Below are positions 1-10,624 of a stretch of DNA of 64,000 nt, one piece after another. Origin of the DNA: an uncultured bacterium (GTDB lineage: Bacteria > Planctomycetota > UBA1135 > GCA-002686595); assembly GCA_902826945.1 (NCBI GenBank), contig CADEGS010000004.1:1-64000 (forward strand), in the 5' to 3' direction. Position 1 is the first letter of the stretch; the number at the start of each line of letters is the position of its first letter. The translations under genes and the position numbers were made by a program. The notes under the pieces were generated by a model. It ran no database searches, had not been told where the DNA came from, and worked only from the letters and a program-made list of their open reading frames with translations.

Positions 1-538
1 ACCTCGTAGGGCGTCTTGAAGCTGCGGTCCCAGTCGAGGCGCGCGACGAGCGCGGGGGGCTGCAGCGCGTCCTCGGCGATCCCGTGCGCGCGCGCGGCGT
101 CGAGCTCGCTCCCGACGTACGCCACGCGGCCCGGCGCGCGCACGAGCTTCCAGGCCTCCTCGCGCGTGCGCGCCTCGACCAGGTCGAAGGCGCCGGCCCA
201 GAAGGGCGCGCCGAGCGGCGCCTGCTCGTACCAGTAGTCCTCGGGCGCGAAGCGCACGAGGCGCGGCGTCTTCCCGGGGCGCACGAGCAGGAGGTGGTGC
301 GGCCCGGCGAGCGGCGTCCAGTGCGCGAAGTGCGGCGTGGGGTGGTGCGGCGGCTCCTGGTCGTCGGCGAAGTAGGTGAGGGGCGCGCCGCTCGAGACGA
401 GCAGCGCGTCGAAGCCGGCGGCCGCGAGCGCGGCCTCGGCGCGGCGCTGGCGCAGCGCGACGTGGTCGGCGAACAGGCGCGCCGGCTCGGCCTGGCCGCT
501 CGCGGCGGGGCTCGCTCCGCTCTCGGCTTGCCCCCGCG

Positions 539-542
<4 letters not shown>
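1..542 (-). CDS. pepQ: Xaa-Pro dipeptidase (prolidase), N-terminal part; gene runs off the window
   Basis: This cytosolic M24B metallopeptidase would hydrolyse dipeptides with a C-terminal proline. Only the first 180 residues are present, so the metal ligands of the pita-bread domain lie outside the window and catalysis cannot be judged. The visible N-terminal domain follows enterobacterial PepQ closely: a helix around HVALRQRRAEAAL, then FDALLVSSG, a DDQEPPHHPTPHF segment, APEDYWYEQAPLG and, near the window edge, DRSFKTPYEV (compare YRSFKTEYEL in E. coli PepQ). The GTG start at 542 overlaps the stop of the upstream POT transporter by 4 bp (GTGA), so translation is probably coupled. It is third in a peptidase-transporter-peptidase operon, which fits use of proline-containing peptides. 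Confidence 0.88.
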
Positions 543-2250
<1,708 letters not shown>

Positions 2251-2254
<4 letters not shown>

Positions 2255-4479
2255 AGGTTGTCCTCGACGAAGCGTGCCATCGTCTCGTACAGGAAGCGCT
2301 TCTGCGCGGGATCGACGATCGAGTGCCGGTTGCCCGGGAAGAGCATCATCTCGAACGGGATGCCGGCGTGCTGCAAGGCGTCCGCCAGGTTCAGCGTGTT
2401 CTGCATGTGCACGTTCTCGTCGATCACGCCGTGCAGGAGCAGCAGCCGGCCGGAGAGCTGCCCGGCGGCCAGCAGCACCGAGCTCCGGTCGTAGCCCGCG
2501 GCGTTCTCCGCCGGCGCGCCCATCAGGCGCTCGGTGTAGATCGAGTCGTACAGCCGCCAGTCGGTCACCGGCGCGCCCGCGATGCCGAGCGCGAAGCGCC
2601 GCGAGTGCGTCAGCGCGTAGGCCGTCTGGTAGCCGCCGTAGCTCCAGCCCCAGATGCCCACGCGCGCGGGGTCGGCCACGCCCTGCGCGACCAGCCAGTC
2701 GAGGCCGTCCTCGAGGTCGGCCAGCTCGCTCCGGCCGAGGTCCCGGTACGCGATGCGCGCCGACGCGAGGCCCTTGCCGCTGGCCGAGCGGTTGTCGCAC
2801 ACCCACACCAGGAACCCGCGCTGCGCGAGCATGGCGTGGTAGAGCCCGTCGAAGGCGAGCGGCAGGTCCTTCACCTTCGGCGCGTGCGGGCCGGAGTAGA
2901 CGAAGCACAGGACCGGCGCCTTCTCGCCCGGCGCGAGGCCCTGCGGCGCGAACAGGTGCGCGTTCAGCGCGACGCCGTCGCGCGTGACGGGGTGCACGAG
3001 CTCCGGCGGCACGACGCCCGCGGCCGCGGCCGGCGCGCCGTCCACGCGCTCGACCTCGCGCAGCGGCTCGCCGTCGGCGCGGCACAGGGAGAGCACCGGC
3101 CAGCGCGCGAGCGAGCGGTAGGTGTCGAGGAAGTGCTCCCCGTCCGGAGCGAAGGAGACGTCGTGCGTGCCCTCGCCGCGCGTGACGCGCTCGAGCGCGC
3201 TGCCGTCGAGCGCGACGCGGTAGAGCTGCGCGCCCTTCTCGTCGTCCTTGTCGCACACGAACCAGGCGCGCCGGCCGGCCGCGTCCCAGTGGTCGAACGC
3301 GTCCACCTCCCACGGGCCGCTCGTCACGCGGCCCTGCAGCGCGCCGTCGGCGCCGTACAGGTAGAGGTGCGCCCAGCCGTCGCGCTCCGAGCGCCACAGG
3401 AAGCGCTCGCCGTCGATCCACTCGGGCGGGCCGAGCGGCTCGACCCAGGCGCTCGTGGTCTCGCGGAAGAGCACGCGCGCGGCGCCGCTCGCCGGATCGG
3501 CCTCGACCAGGTCGAGCCAGGTCTGCAGGCGGTCCTGCACCTGGAAGAGGAGCTGCGAGCCGTCGGGCTTCCAGTCCACGCGCACGACCAGCGGCTCGTG
3601 CGCCGCCCAGCGGCCGAGGTCCACCGCGCGCGTCGTGCCGTCGGCGACGTCGGCGACGAGCAGCGCGACGCGCGGGTTCGGGTCGCCGGGCTTCGGATAG
3701 CGCCAGCGCTCGAAGGTCGGCTCGATCCCGCGGTGGTCGGTCACGACGTACTCCGGCACCTCGGTCTGGTCGAGCGCCAGGAAGGCGACGCGCGCCGAGT
3801 CCGGCGACCACCAGAAGCCGCGCCAGTTGCCGCGGCCGTAGACCTCCTCCTGGTAGACCCAGTCGAGCTTGCCGCGCAGGTGGTCCTCGTCGCCGTCGGT
3901 CGTGAGCGCGCGCGCCGGCGCGCTGCCGTCCGAGGGACAGACGTACAGGTCGCCCTCGGCGACGAAGGCGACGCGCTCGCCGTCGGGCGAGAAGCTCGGC
4001 ACCTCCTCCGCGCGCGCGTCGTCGGTCAGACGCGCAGCCTCGCCGCTCGCGAGCTCGTAGGCGAAGAGGTCGCCGGCGTCGCTCCACAGGACGCGCCGGA
4101 GGTCCGCGCTCCACACGAGATCGGTGCGCGCGCCCCAGGCGCGCGCGGTGGCGGCGTCGATCCCGCGCAGGCGGGCGCAGGCGCGCTCCAGCGCTGCGGG
4201 ATCGAGGAAGGTGCGGCGCGCGCCGCTCGCGACGTCGACCGCCGTGACGCGGCCGCCGTCGAGCGTCAGCCAGGCCGAGCCGTCGGGCGTCCAGCCGACG
4301 ACCTGCGTGCGCAGCTTCAGGCGCGCGTCGAGGTCGAAGAGTCCGGCGACCTCCAGCCGGCCGGGGGCGGGCGCCGCGCGGGCGGGCCGCGGGCGCGCGG
4401 CGGGCGCGTCCGGGCCGGCGCGGCACGCGCACAGGACCAGGGCGAGGGCGAGGAGGGACGGGCGGTGGGCGCGCGGCAT
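2251..4479 (-). CDS. Dipeptidyl-peptidase IV-like serine peptidase (S9B), lipoprotein
   Basis: A 742-residue exported peptidase expected to remove X-Pro dipeptides from peptide N-termini. The N-terminus has a hydrophobic stretch ending in LVLCAC, a plausible lipobox, so it is probably anchored on the periplasmic side. Residues 40-480 form the eight-bladed propeller (repeated SPDG-type turns). The motif DWVYQEEVYGR (near residues 203-213) supplies the double Glu that holds the substrate amino group in DPP-IV enzymes. The C-terminal alpha/beta-hydrolase domain has the nucleophile elbow GWSYGG (Ser near 613), an Asp in HGVIDENVH and the His in GNRHSIV. It is first in the operon with the POT transporter and pepQ. 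A TACCTT -10 box lies 6 nt before the ATG. Confidence 0.9.
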
Positions 4480-4485
4480 CGCCGG

Positions 4486-4491
4486 AAGGTA
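4486..4491 (-). promoter_or_regulatory. Candidate -10 box of the peptide-use operon
   Basis: On the minus strand TACCTT stands 6 nt before the ATG at 4479, in the context GCTACCTTCCGGCG. With initiation about 7 nt after the box, the transcript would begin at or next to the start codon, that is, leaderless. No convincing -35 box is visible. Confidence 0.45.
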
Positions 4492-4571
4492 GCGAGGAGC
4501 GCCGCGGCGCGCGCGACCCGCCTCGTGCTTCTCGCGGGCCTGACGCGCTTACGCGACCCTTGCCGAGGGGC

Positions 4572-5738
4572 TCAGCGCCCCGCGCCGACGCCGCCGGAGC
4601 GGCCGGCGGACGCGGCGATCGGAGGCCCGTGCGCCGGCTCCGACTCGTTCCGCCAGGCGCTGTAGACGCCGAAGTAGACCGCCCGCAGCGCGCGGAACGA
4701 GAGGTCGCTGCCGTCCGCCAGGTGGAAGGCGGGGTTCATGCTGCGCAGCGTGCCGTGGCGGTAGACGGGCTGCAGCGGGCGCAGCACGTCGAGCGCCATG
4801 CGGGCGAAGGCGTCGGTCTGCAGCGAGGTCGCCTGGATCAGCTCGCGCCGCCCGAAGCAGGAGCCGAGGAAGGCCGCGTCCACGCGGTCGAGGTCCATCT
4901 CGGCGGCGCGCGCGAGCCAGTCGACCGGCACGAGCTCCAGCCCTTCGTCCGTGGCGCGCACGCACAGCTCGTGCAGGCCCTCCAGCCCGTGGCGCTCGAC
5001 GATGCGCGAGGTCATCAGCCAGGCCAGGCCGTAGAACGCCTCGGGGATCTCCGGGTAGCGCTGGTGCAGGCCGGTGCGCGGCGTCGCCAGCAGCTCGCGC
5101 AGGTCCACGCCCTCGATGTGCTCGAGCGGCCGCACGACCAGGCGCGAGAACGAGCGCCGCCACTCGGGCGCGGGGCGGTCGTCCTCCGGCATGGAGAAGG
5201 AGAAGCCGAGCTCGAAGCCGCCCGTCAGGACGGCGGTGTTCAGCAGCCGGTGCGCGCGGATGTGGTCGGCGTAGTCGGGGTTCAGGCGCTCGGCGACGAC
5301 GTCGCCCAGGCCCTCCTCGAGCACGCCCGGCAGCGCCTTCCAGCTCGGGCCGATCAGCGCGTGCACGAGCTCGTGCGCCAGGTACCACGAGGGCTGTCCC
5401 TCGTCGAGCAGGTGGATGCGGCGCGCCTGGAACTCGTCGGAGAGCAGCGTGAAGCCGCGCACGCTCTCCGGCCGGCGCTGGTAGCGGTAGACGCGCAGCT
5501 CGTCCTGCACCCAGACGTCGATCGGTCGGCGCTGGCTGCCGGGCAGGACCTCCTGCACGCGCGGCGCGAGCTCGCGCAGGAGGCTCGCCACCTCCTGGGC
5601 CTTCTCGGTCGTGCCCGCGCGCACCTCGCCGAAGGGCGTGCCGACGACGATCGGCGGCGGCGCGGCCAGGCACGCGCCCAGCGCGAGCGCCGGGAGCGCG
5701 AGGAGGAGGGAGGAGCGGCGCGGCCGCGGGAGGGTCAT
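4572..5738 (-). CDS. Putative lipoprotein metallopeptidase-like protein with HExxH motif
   Basis: A 388-residue protein of unrecognised family. A signal peptide ends in ALALGAC (Cys near residue 23), giving a lipoprotein. Near residues 120-124 it has HELVH, and about 19 residues later LEEGLGDVV, the spacing of a gluzincin-type zinc site (HExxH plus a downstream Glu). The rest is alpha-helical with no clear family match. The start was set at the ATG giving the lipoprotein signal; the reading frame stays open far upstream but there is a shadow of the next gene. It lies 11 nt after the stop of the 5750-7069 gene and is the last gene of this operon. A TATCCT box (5761-5766, minus) could give it a promoter of its own. 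Protease activity is inferred from the motif only. Confidence 0.8.
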   Translation of the reverse strand: MTLPRPRRSSLLLALPALALGACLAAPPPIVVGTPFGEVRAGTTEKAQEVASLLRELAPRVQEVLPGSQRRPIDVWVQDELRVYRYQRRPESVRGFTLLSDEFQARRIHLLDEGQPSWYLAHELVHALIGPSWKALPGVLEEGLGDVVAERLNPDYADHIRAHRLLNTAVLTGGFELGFSFSMPEDDRPAPEWRRSFSRLVVRPLEHIEGVDLRELLATPRTGLHQRYPEIPEAFYGLAWLMTSRIVERHGLEGLHELCVRATDEGLELVPVDWLARAAEMDLDRVDAAFLGSCFGRRELIQATSLQTDAFARMALDVLRPLQPVYRHGTLRSMNPAFHLADGSDLSFRALRAVYFGVYSAWRNESEPAHGPPIAASAGRSGGVGAGR

Positions 5739-5749
5739 GGAGGGATGGC

Positions 5750-7069
5750 CTACCGGACCAAGGATAGGCCATGCCGCGCGTCCGGGCCGGCCGCCGTGCC
5801 CGAAAGGCCGCGGCCGCGCTCGACGCGGAAGCGCTTTCCGGCGCGGCGCGGCGGCTCCTGGCGCAGCGCCCACGCGCGCCAGGCCTCGTCGAGCTCGTCG
5901 AAGCGCATCCCGAGGCACTCGCCGAGGGCGTCGCGCTGCTTGTCCACCATCGCCCCGCCGTCGGGCTCGCCGCGCGCGTCCCGGTTGCCGTGCAGCGCCG
6001 CCGTCAGGCAGGCGTAGCCCTCGGGCTGCGCGGCGAGGAGGTAGCTCGTGATCGACCACGCGGCGAGGTGGTGGCGCAGCCCGAGCTGCGCCGTGGTCTG
6101 CACGCGCGCGAGCTCGGCCACGCCGGGCGCCTGGCCGTCGGCGATCATGCGCCGCACCGCGCTCGTCCAGTCGGTGCGGCGCGTGTCCTCGGCCAGCGAG
6201 GCCTCGGAGTAGCTGAACGAGTTGTAGCGCGGGTCCAGCTCGCGCTCGAGCGCGTGCGCCAGCCCCTCGCGCAGCCAGACCGGCGTGTCGTAGGCGTAGA
6301 ACTCGTAGCCGTCGAGCAGGTTGGTCGTCAGCGTGAACACGACGTGGCCGTGCAGCGCCGCGTCGAGCCGCAGGCGCGGCACGTCGGCGTCGATCACCGC
6401 GATCAGCGTCTGGCGGTCGGCGACGTTCCAGCGCTGCGTGTGCTGCGAGCGCAGGCCGAACTGCCGCAGGAGCCAGGCCTCGTGCGACGCGCGCGCGGGC
6501 AGGACCAGGAGCTCGAACTTGCCGCCCATCCCCAGGTGCGGCCCCTCGCCGCGGTAGGGCTGGCCGAGCTCCCAGGTCGTGCCCGCGGCGGGGAAGTCCT
6601 CGTCGCGCACGCCCAGGATGGCGCACATCCGCGCCCACAGCCGATCGGCGCGCTGCGCGTAGAGGTGCAGCCGCAGCCAGGGGTCGATCTCGCGCACCCG
6701 CGTCGGCACCGAGGGCAGCGCGCGCTGCAGCTCCTCGAGCTCCTCGAGCACGCCGTCGCGCTCGTCGGCGGTCAGCGGGTAGGGATCGAGCCCCATGCCG
6801 ATCTCGAAGTGCCGCGTCTCGATCCACAGGAGCGGCACGTCGGGGAGCAGCCGCTCGCTCGACAGCGTGTCCCCCGTGCCGAAGTCGAAGCCCCCGTGGG
6901 AGAGCGTGCCCGAGGCCAGCATCAGGTCCGGCTCGCCGCGGCAGTACGGGCAGTCGGCGGCGGTCGTGCGCGGGCCGGGGAGCGGCTCCTGCCCCGCCTC
7001 GGCTTGGGCCTTCTGCGCGCGGCCCCCCGCGGCGGCGATCGCGAGCGCCAGCAGGGCCTCGGAGATCAT
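5750..7069 (-). CDS. Secreted protein of unknown function with N-terminal CxxC
   Basis: A 439-residue protein. Residues 1-22 look like a short signal peptide rich in Ala. A CPYCRGEP motif near residue 40 gives a CxxC pair that could bind a metal or form a disulfide. The middle has REGLAHALERELDPR near residue 255 on an otherwise mixed fold; it resembles the helix after an active site in metallopeptidases but has no HExxH, so no activity is assigned. Its ATG overlaps the stop of the upstream lipoprotein by 4 bp (ATGA), and its stop is 11 nt before the HExxH lipoprotein. I do not recognise the family; it is probably lineage-restricted. Confidence 0.78.
   Translation of the reverse strand: MISEALLALAIAAAGGRAQKAQAEAGQEPLPGPRTTAADCPYCRGEPDLMLASGTLSHGGFDFGTGDTLSSERLLPDVPLLWIETRHFEIGMGLDPYPLTADERDGVLEELEELQRALPSVPTRVREIDPWLRLHLYAQRADRLWARMCAILGVRDEDFPAAGTTWELGQPYRGEGPHLGMGGKFELLVLPARASHEAWLLRQFGLRSQHTQRWNVADRQTLIAVIDADVPRLRLDAALHGHVVFTLTTNLLDGYEFYAYDTPVWLREGLAHALERELDPRYNSFSYSEASLAEDTRRTDWTSAVRRMIADGQAPGVAELARVQTTAQLGLRHHLAAWSITSYLLAAQPEGYACLTAALHGNRDARGEPDGGAMVDKQRDALGECLGMRFDELDEAWRAWALRQEPPRRAGKRFRVERGRGLSGTAAGPDARHGLSLVR
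5761..5766 (-). promoter_or_regulatory. Candidate internal -10 box before the HExxH lipoprotein
   Basis: TATCCT on the minus strand lies 22 nt before the ATG at 5738, within the last codons of the upstream gene. It could give the last gene of the operon separate expression. No -35 box is evident. Confidence 0.3.
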
Positions 7070-7749
7070 CGGCTCGCTCCTCGCATGCGGTTCTTCCAGG
7101 ATTCCGGCACGAGCTCGTCGAAGGCCGGGTCCACGACCTGCATCTCGGCCCGCTCGATCGCGTTCTGGAGGGCACTAGTCGCCCCTTCCGGCGGCAGGTA
7201 CGAGAAGCTCAGGATCTCCGCGCGCAGGGGCTCCCTGGCCGGCGCGTCCGGCGCACCCTCCAGGCGGCGCGCGAGGCGGAAGGCGCCCACCTCCTCGAAC
7301 GGCTCGCTCCAGGCGCCGAGCGGGGCCGCGCGCACGCGCCGCCAGGTCTCGAGGCCGAGGGCCTTCCATGCGCCCTCGACGCGGACGGGCTGCGCCGCGG
7401 GCGGCGCGCCCGCCGCCAGAGCGGCGGCGCTGGCCTCGCAGGCGGCACGCGCGGCGGCGCGCTCGGCCGGCCAGCGCGCGGCGGCGGCCGCGCGCGGGAG
7501 CGCCGCGTTCGTCAGCGCCAGACGCAGGCGCTGGCGCTCGACGTACTCGGGGTGGAGCAGCCCGATCGCCTGCGCCAGCGGCTCGAGCTCCGCGCGCCGC
7601 ACGTCCACCGCGCCGACGCGCAGCACCGCGTCGGGCGCCGCTCGCTCGCGCGGCGCGGGCGGCGCGGGCGGCGCCGCCTCCGGCTCGCAGGCGCCGGCGA
7701 GCGCCAGCCCCAGCGCCAGGCCCGCAGCCTGCCAAGCTCCCCTGCGCAG
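7066..7749 (-). CDS. Putative lipoprotein, probable CTG start codon
   Basis: A 227-residue unrecognised protein. No ATG, GTG or TTG in this frame lies upstream of the lipoprotein signal; the first common start (GTG at 7626) would remove it. A CTG at 7749 begins LRRGAWQAAG followed by a hydrophobic run and the lipobox LAGAC. A perfect AGGAGG (7759-7764, minus) lies 9 nt before that CTG. The mature part is Pro- and Ala-rich, then helical, ending VPESWKNRMRGASR. The stop of the upstream gene is only 4 nt before the CTG, and the stop of this gene overlaps the next ATG, so all four genes are tightly coupled. Use of CTG is inferred from these signals. Confidence 0.65.
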   Translation of the reverse strand: MRRGAWQAAGLALGLALAGACEPEAAPPAPPAPRERAAPDAVLRVGAVDVRRAELEPLAQAIGLLHPEYVERQRLRLALTNAALPRAAAAARWPAERAAARAACEASAAALAAGAPPAAQPVRVEGAWKALGLETWRRVRAAPLGAWSEPFEEVGAFRLARRLEGAPDAPAREPLRAEILSFSYLPPEGATSALQNAIERAEMQVVDPAFDELVPESWKNRMRGASR

Positions 7750-7753
7750 GCTC

Positions 7754-8443
7754 TCACGCCTCCTGGCGGACGTCGAAGTGCTCGAGGAACGAGAGCGCGC
7801 GCTGGACCGTGAAGTCGTAGGTCGCGGCGATGTTGCGCTCGATCGTCTCCAGCGCCGCGGGACCGACCAGCGGGCCGAAGCTGCCCTGCGTCTCGAGGAA
7901 GAGCGAGCGCGGGTCGCTGGCGAACGACTCGACGCGCAGCGTGAAGGCCCACGGCTCCTCCTGCGTCGGCGGGAAGACCAGCCGCATGCCGTAGAGCTGC
8001 GGCTCGCGGCCGAAGCGCGCGAGCTCCTCGCGGAAGCCGAAGATCCCGTCCTTCAGGAAGACGCGCGAGTCCTGGAAGCGGCGCGGGTTGATCAGCGTGC
8101 GCACGGTCACGACCTCTGCGACGAAGAGCGGCAGGGCGCGCTCGGCCTGCGCCTTGGCCGTCACGCAGCGCACGCGCTCGGCGAAGTCCTCGGCGGTCAG
8201 GCCGGTCAGCTCCTCGCGGAACTGGATGCGGTCGGCCAGGAAGCCCGCCGAGGAGACGGCGTTCGGCTGCGCGGTGGGGTTCGAGAGCACCGCCCCGGTG
8301 CCGCCGACCGTGAAGCTCTGGTAGGGCGGGTCGGGCTCCTGGAACAGGCGGTTGTGCAGCCGCTGGATCGGGCTCGGATCGGCCGCCAGCGGGGGGTGGA
8401 GGAGCTCGCAGAGGAAGGCGATCGTGCGCGGGTCGTAGGGCAT
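7754..8443 (-). CDS. Conserved-looking protein of unknown function
   Basis: A 229-residue protein with no signal peptide or membrane segment. It has balanced composition and a beta-rich middle (phrases such as GMRLVFPP and AFTLRVESF), so it looks like a real soluble protein. No family was recognised. It is first in the four-gene operon running to 4572. A TATGAT box lies about 46 nt upstream. The opposed gene at 8713 starts 269 nt away. Because its partners are exported lipoproteins, it may help in their assembly or act on the same substrate, but nothing in the sequence proves this. Confidence 0.72.
   Translation of the reverse strand: MPYDPRTIAFLCELLHPPLAADPSPIQRLHNRLFQEPDPPYQSFTVGGTGAVLSNPTAQPNAVSSAGFLADRIQFREELTGLTAEDFAERVRCVTAKAQAERALPLFVAEVVTVRTLINPRRFQDSRVFLKDGIFGFREELARFGREPQLYGMRLVFPPTQEEPWAFTLRVESFASDPRSLFLETQGSFGPLVGPAALETIERNIAATYDFTVQRALSFLEHFDVRQEA
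7759..7764 (-). promoter_or_regulatory. Shine-Dalgarno site that points to a CTG start
   Basis: AGGAGG on the minus strand sits inside the last codons of the 7754-8443 gene. It is 9 nt before CTG (7749) but only 1 nt before the out-of-frame GTG at 7757, so it fits the CTG best. Consensus sites are rare in this window, which makes it informative. Confidence 0.5.
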
Positions 8444-8488
8444 GCGGCGAGCCGGGAGGGGCTCGGGGAGCGCTCGCTCCAGGTGCCG

Positions 8489-8494
8489 ATCATA
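8489..8494 (-). promoter_or_regulatory. Candidate -10 box of the 8443-4572 operon
   Basis: TATGAT (5 of 6 consensus bases) on the minus strand in the context GCTATGATCGG. The start ATG at 8443 is 45 nt further on, so the leader would be about 39 nt. Confidence 0.45.
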
Positions 8495-8548
8495 GCTCCG
8501 CCCCGGTCGCCGCCCGAGGTGCAGTTCCCCCAGGCGGGCGCGGCAGGC

Positions 8549-8554
8549 TAGACT
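8549..8554 (+). promoter_or_regulatory. Candidate -10 box for the parvulin-like gene
   Basis: TAGACT on the plus strand, in GGCTAGACTGCC, is about 158 nt before the ATG at 8713. The leader would be long (about 150 nt), G+C-rich, with a T5 run soon after the start. The region 8444-8712 otherwise holds no gene. Confidence 0.35.
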
Positions 8555-8712
8555 GCCGCGCCTTTTTCGCCGCTCCGGGGGCTCCGCGCCGGGTCACGCC
8601 CCCGCGCGCGCTCACGATCCGGCGCCCGGGCCGTACGCCGCCGGAAGCCCCCGGCTCGCCCCTTCTCCGTCCCCCAGACCGACGCTCGCGCCAGCTCCGA
8701 GGACCTCCTCCC

Positions 8713-10512
8713 ATGCACGCAAGGTTCGCTCCGTTCCGCCCCTCCCTCGTGGCCCTCGCCGTGGCCCCGCTCGCCCTCGCCGTCGGGGCCGCGGCGCAAG
8801 ACGGGGCCCCCGCGCGCGACCCCCTCCTCGGCGACCCGCTCGTGATCAACGGCGAGACGGTGCCCTTCGACGCCGTCAAGCGCCAGATCGTGTTCGGGCC
8901 GGCAGGCATCGAGACCATGCGCCTGACGCGACTGCGGATCTTCATCGACGAGCAGATCGAGGCGCTCAAGAAGGCCGGCGCGCCTCCCGCCCGCTACACG
9001 CTCGAGCAGGCGGACGTGGACAAGGCGATGGCCGACGCCGAGAAGCAGGTCGACGAGATGTACAAGGGCCAGGAGATCGACCTGGCGAACCTGTACCCGA
9101 CGCGCGACCCGAACTGGCTGGAGAACGTGCGCCTGACGCAGCTCTTCAACCGCATCTTCCTGCCCGAGAACCCGCACGAGTACCCGCAGGTCACGATCGA
9201 CGCGCTGAGCAGCGGGCCGACGGGCGCGCCGGCGAGCCCGGCCGACCCGGCCGCGACCGCGCAGGCCTCGCTCTACACGCACATCGTCCAGGACTACGAC
9301 CAGCGCCAGGCCGATCCGAGCCTGCCGCCCGACCCGGTCGGCAAGACGATGCTCGCGATGATCACCAGCCAGACGGTGGTCAAGCACCTCGAGAACTCGG
9401 CGCAGATCGTCTCCGACCCGGGCAAGCTGCCCGAGGGCGTCGTGATGCGGGTCAACGGCAAGGACATCAAGACCGACGACCTGTGGGCGAAGCTGCAGTC
9501 GCGCGTCAGCCCGCGCGACGTCGACATGGCCAAGCGCTGGATCGTCAACACGCGGCTCTTGGAGGGCTCGCTGCGCGAGAGCGGCCACTGGCTCGACGAC
9601 GCCGCCTACCAGAAGGCGTACGACGAGTACACCGAGCCCTACAAGAGCTCGCCCTTCAGCATCGAGTCGGTCGCCGTGCGCTTCCAGAAGTTCCCGACCG
9701 TGGACGCGTACAAGACCTACTTCCGCATCATGGAGTCGATGAAGGGGCGCATCCGCCACGACATGCGCGAGGTGATCGTGCGCAAGGACGGCGAGCAGCT
9801 GCGCGCCGAGGCGCGCGCCAAGGCCGAGCGCCTGGTGGCCGAGGGCAACCAGCAGGACGTGGACACCCTGGAGCAGGAGCTGTTCGAGGAGGCCGTGCAG
9901 GACTCGGTCGACAAGCGCTGGGACGAGCAGCTGGTGCGCACGCAGGCCACCCGCACGAGCAAGCTGGCGGGCGACGCCAAGATCCAGTGCGACATCCTCC
10001 TGGTCTCGGCCTACGACTTCGTGAACAAGAAGTGGAAGGAGAACGGCTGGGAGGAGGCGGAGAAGCGCACCCAGGAGATCGTGAAGGAGCTGGCCGGCGA
10101 CCTGTCCTGGAAGGACGCGGTCCAGCGCTACTCGGACTTCTACGACGGCCCGGTGCCCACCGAGCAGGCGGCGACCGCGGAGCTGAACAACAAGGGCCAG
10201 TTCCGCTCGATCAACCGCAACGAGCTGATGAAGCGCCTGGACGAGAGCGTCTACAGCGGCTTCGTGTTCGGCGAGACGCTGACCGACACGATCTTCTTCG
10301 ACATGCCGGTGGGAGAGATCCAGGAGCCGATCAAGGGCCCCTACGGCTACTACATCGTGCGCCTGTACACGCGCGGCGGGCCGAAGCGCATGCTCGACTA
10401 CCAGAACCCCGACCAGCGCGAGCTGATCGAGCAGGACTTCGTCGCGCTGCGCGCCGAGGCCCTGGTGCGCAGCCTGATCTCCGAGAACGAGATCTACGGC
10501 ATCGGCTCCTGA
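8713..10512 (+). CDS. Exported SurA/parvulin-like peptidyl-prolyl isomerase-type protein
   Basis: A 599-residue exported protein. A signal peptide covers residues 1-28 (cleavage near AAAQD). Residues 40-330 are helical and charged, like the chaperone arms of SurA/PrsA foldases. Residues 425-575 resemble a parvulin domain: a long helix with EEAEKRTQEIVKEL, then SDFYDGPVP, NNKGQFRSI, and the end block MPVGEIQEPIKGPYGYYIVR, which matches the typical parvulin C-terminus (vgeis.pv.t.yGyhiv). The domain is divergent, so catalysis is uncertain and a chaperone role may dominate. A 269-nt divergent promoter region precedes it, and a strong hairpin terminator follows, so it is probably monocistronic. 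Likely role: folding of outer-membrane or secreted proteins in the periplasm. Confidence 0.82.
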   Translation: MHARFAPFRPSLVALAVAPLALAVGAAAQDGAPARDPLLGDPLVINGETVPFDAVKRQIVFGPAGIETMRLTRLRIFIDEQIEALKKAGAPPARYTLEQADVDKAMADAEKQVDEMYKGQEIDLANLYPTRDPNWLENVRLTQLFNRIFLPENPHEYPQVTIDALSSGPTGAPASPADPAATAQASLYTHIVQDYDQRQADPSLPPDPVGKTMLAMITSQTVVKHLENSAQIVSDPGKLPEGVVMRVNGKDIKTDDLWAKLQSRVSPRDVDMAKRWIVNTRLLEGSLRESGHWLDDAAYQKAYDEYTEPYKSSPFSIESVAVRFQKFPTVDAYKTYFRIMESMKGRIRHDMREVIVRKDGEQLRAEARAKAERLVAEGNQQDVDTLEQELFEEAVQDSVDKRWDEQLVRTQATRTSKLAGDAKIQCDILLVSAYDFVNKKWKENGWEEAEKRTQEIVKELAGDLSWKDAVQRYSDFYDGPVPTEQAATAELNNKGQFRSINRNELMKRLDESVYSGFVFGETLTDTIFFDMPVGEIQEPIKGPYGYYIVRLYTRGGPKRMLDYQNPDQRELIEQDFVALRAEALVRSLISENEIYGIGS

Positions 10513-10540
10513 CCCCGGGGCCCGGCCCCGCGCTCGCCCC

Positions 10541-10583
10541 GCGCGCCCGCGGGCCGGCCCTCCCGGGGCCGGCGCGGGCGCGC
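10541..10583 (+). terminator. Strong hairpin after the parvulin-like gene
   Basis: Arms 10541-10550 with 10574-10583 and 10553-10560 with 10566-10573 pair perfectly around loop TCCCG; only GG at 10551-10552 is bulged. A short T3 follows at 10588-10590. The stem is long enough to end transcription even without a full T tract. Confidence 0.6.
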
Positions 10584-10624
10584 GGGCTTTACAGCGCCGC
10601 GGGCTTCCTCGACACTCGCCTCGC

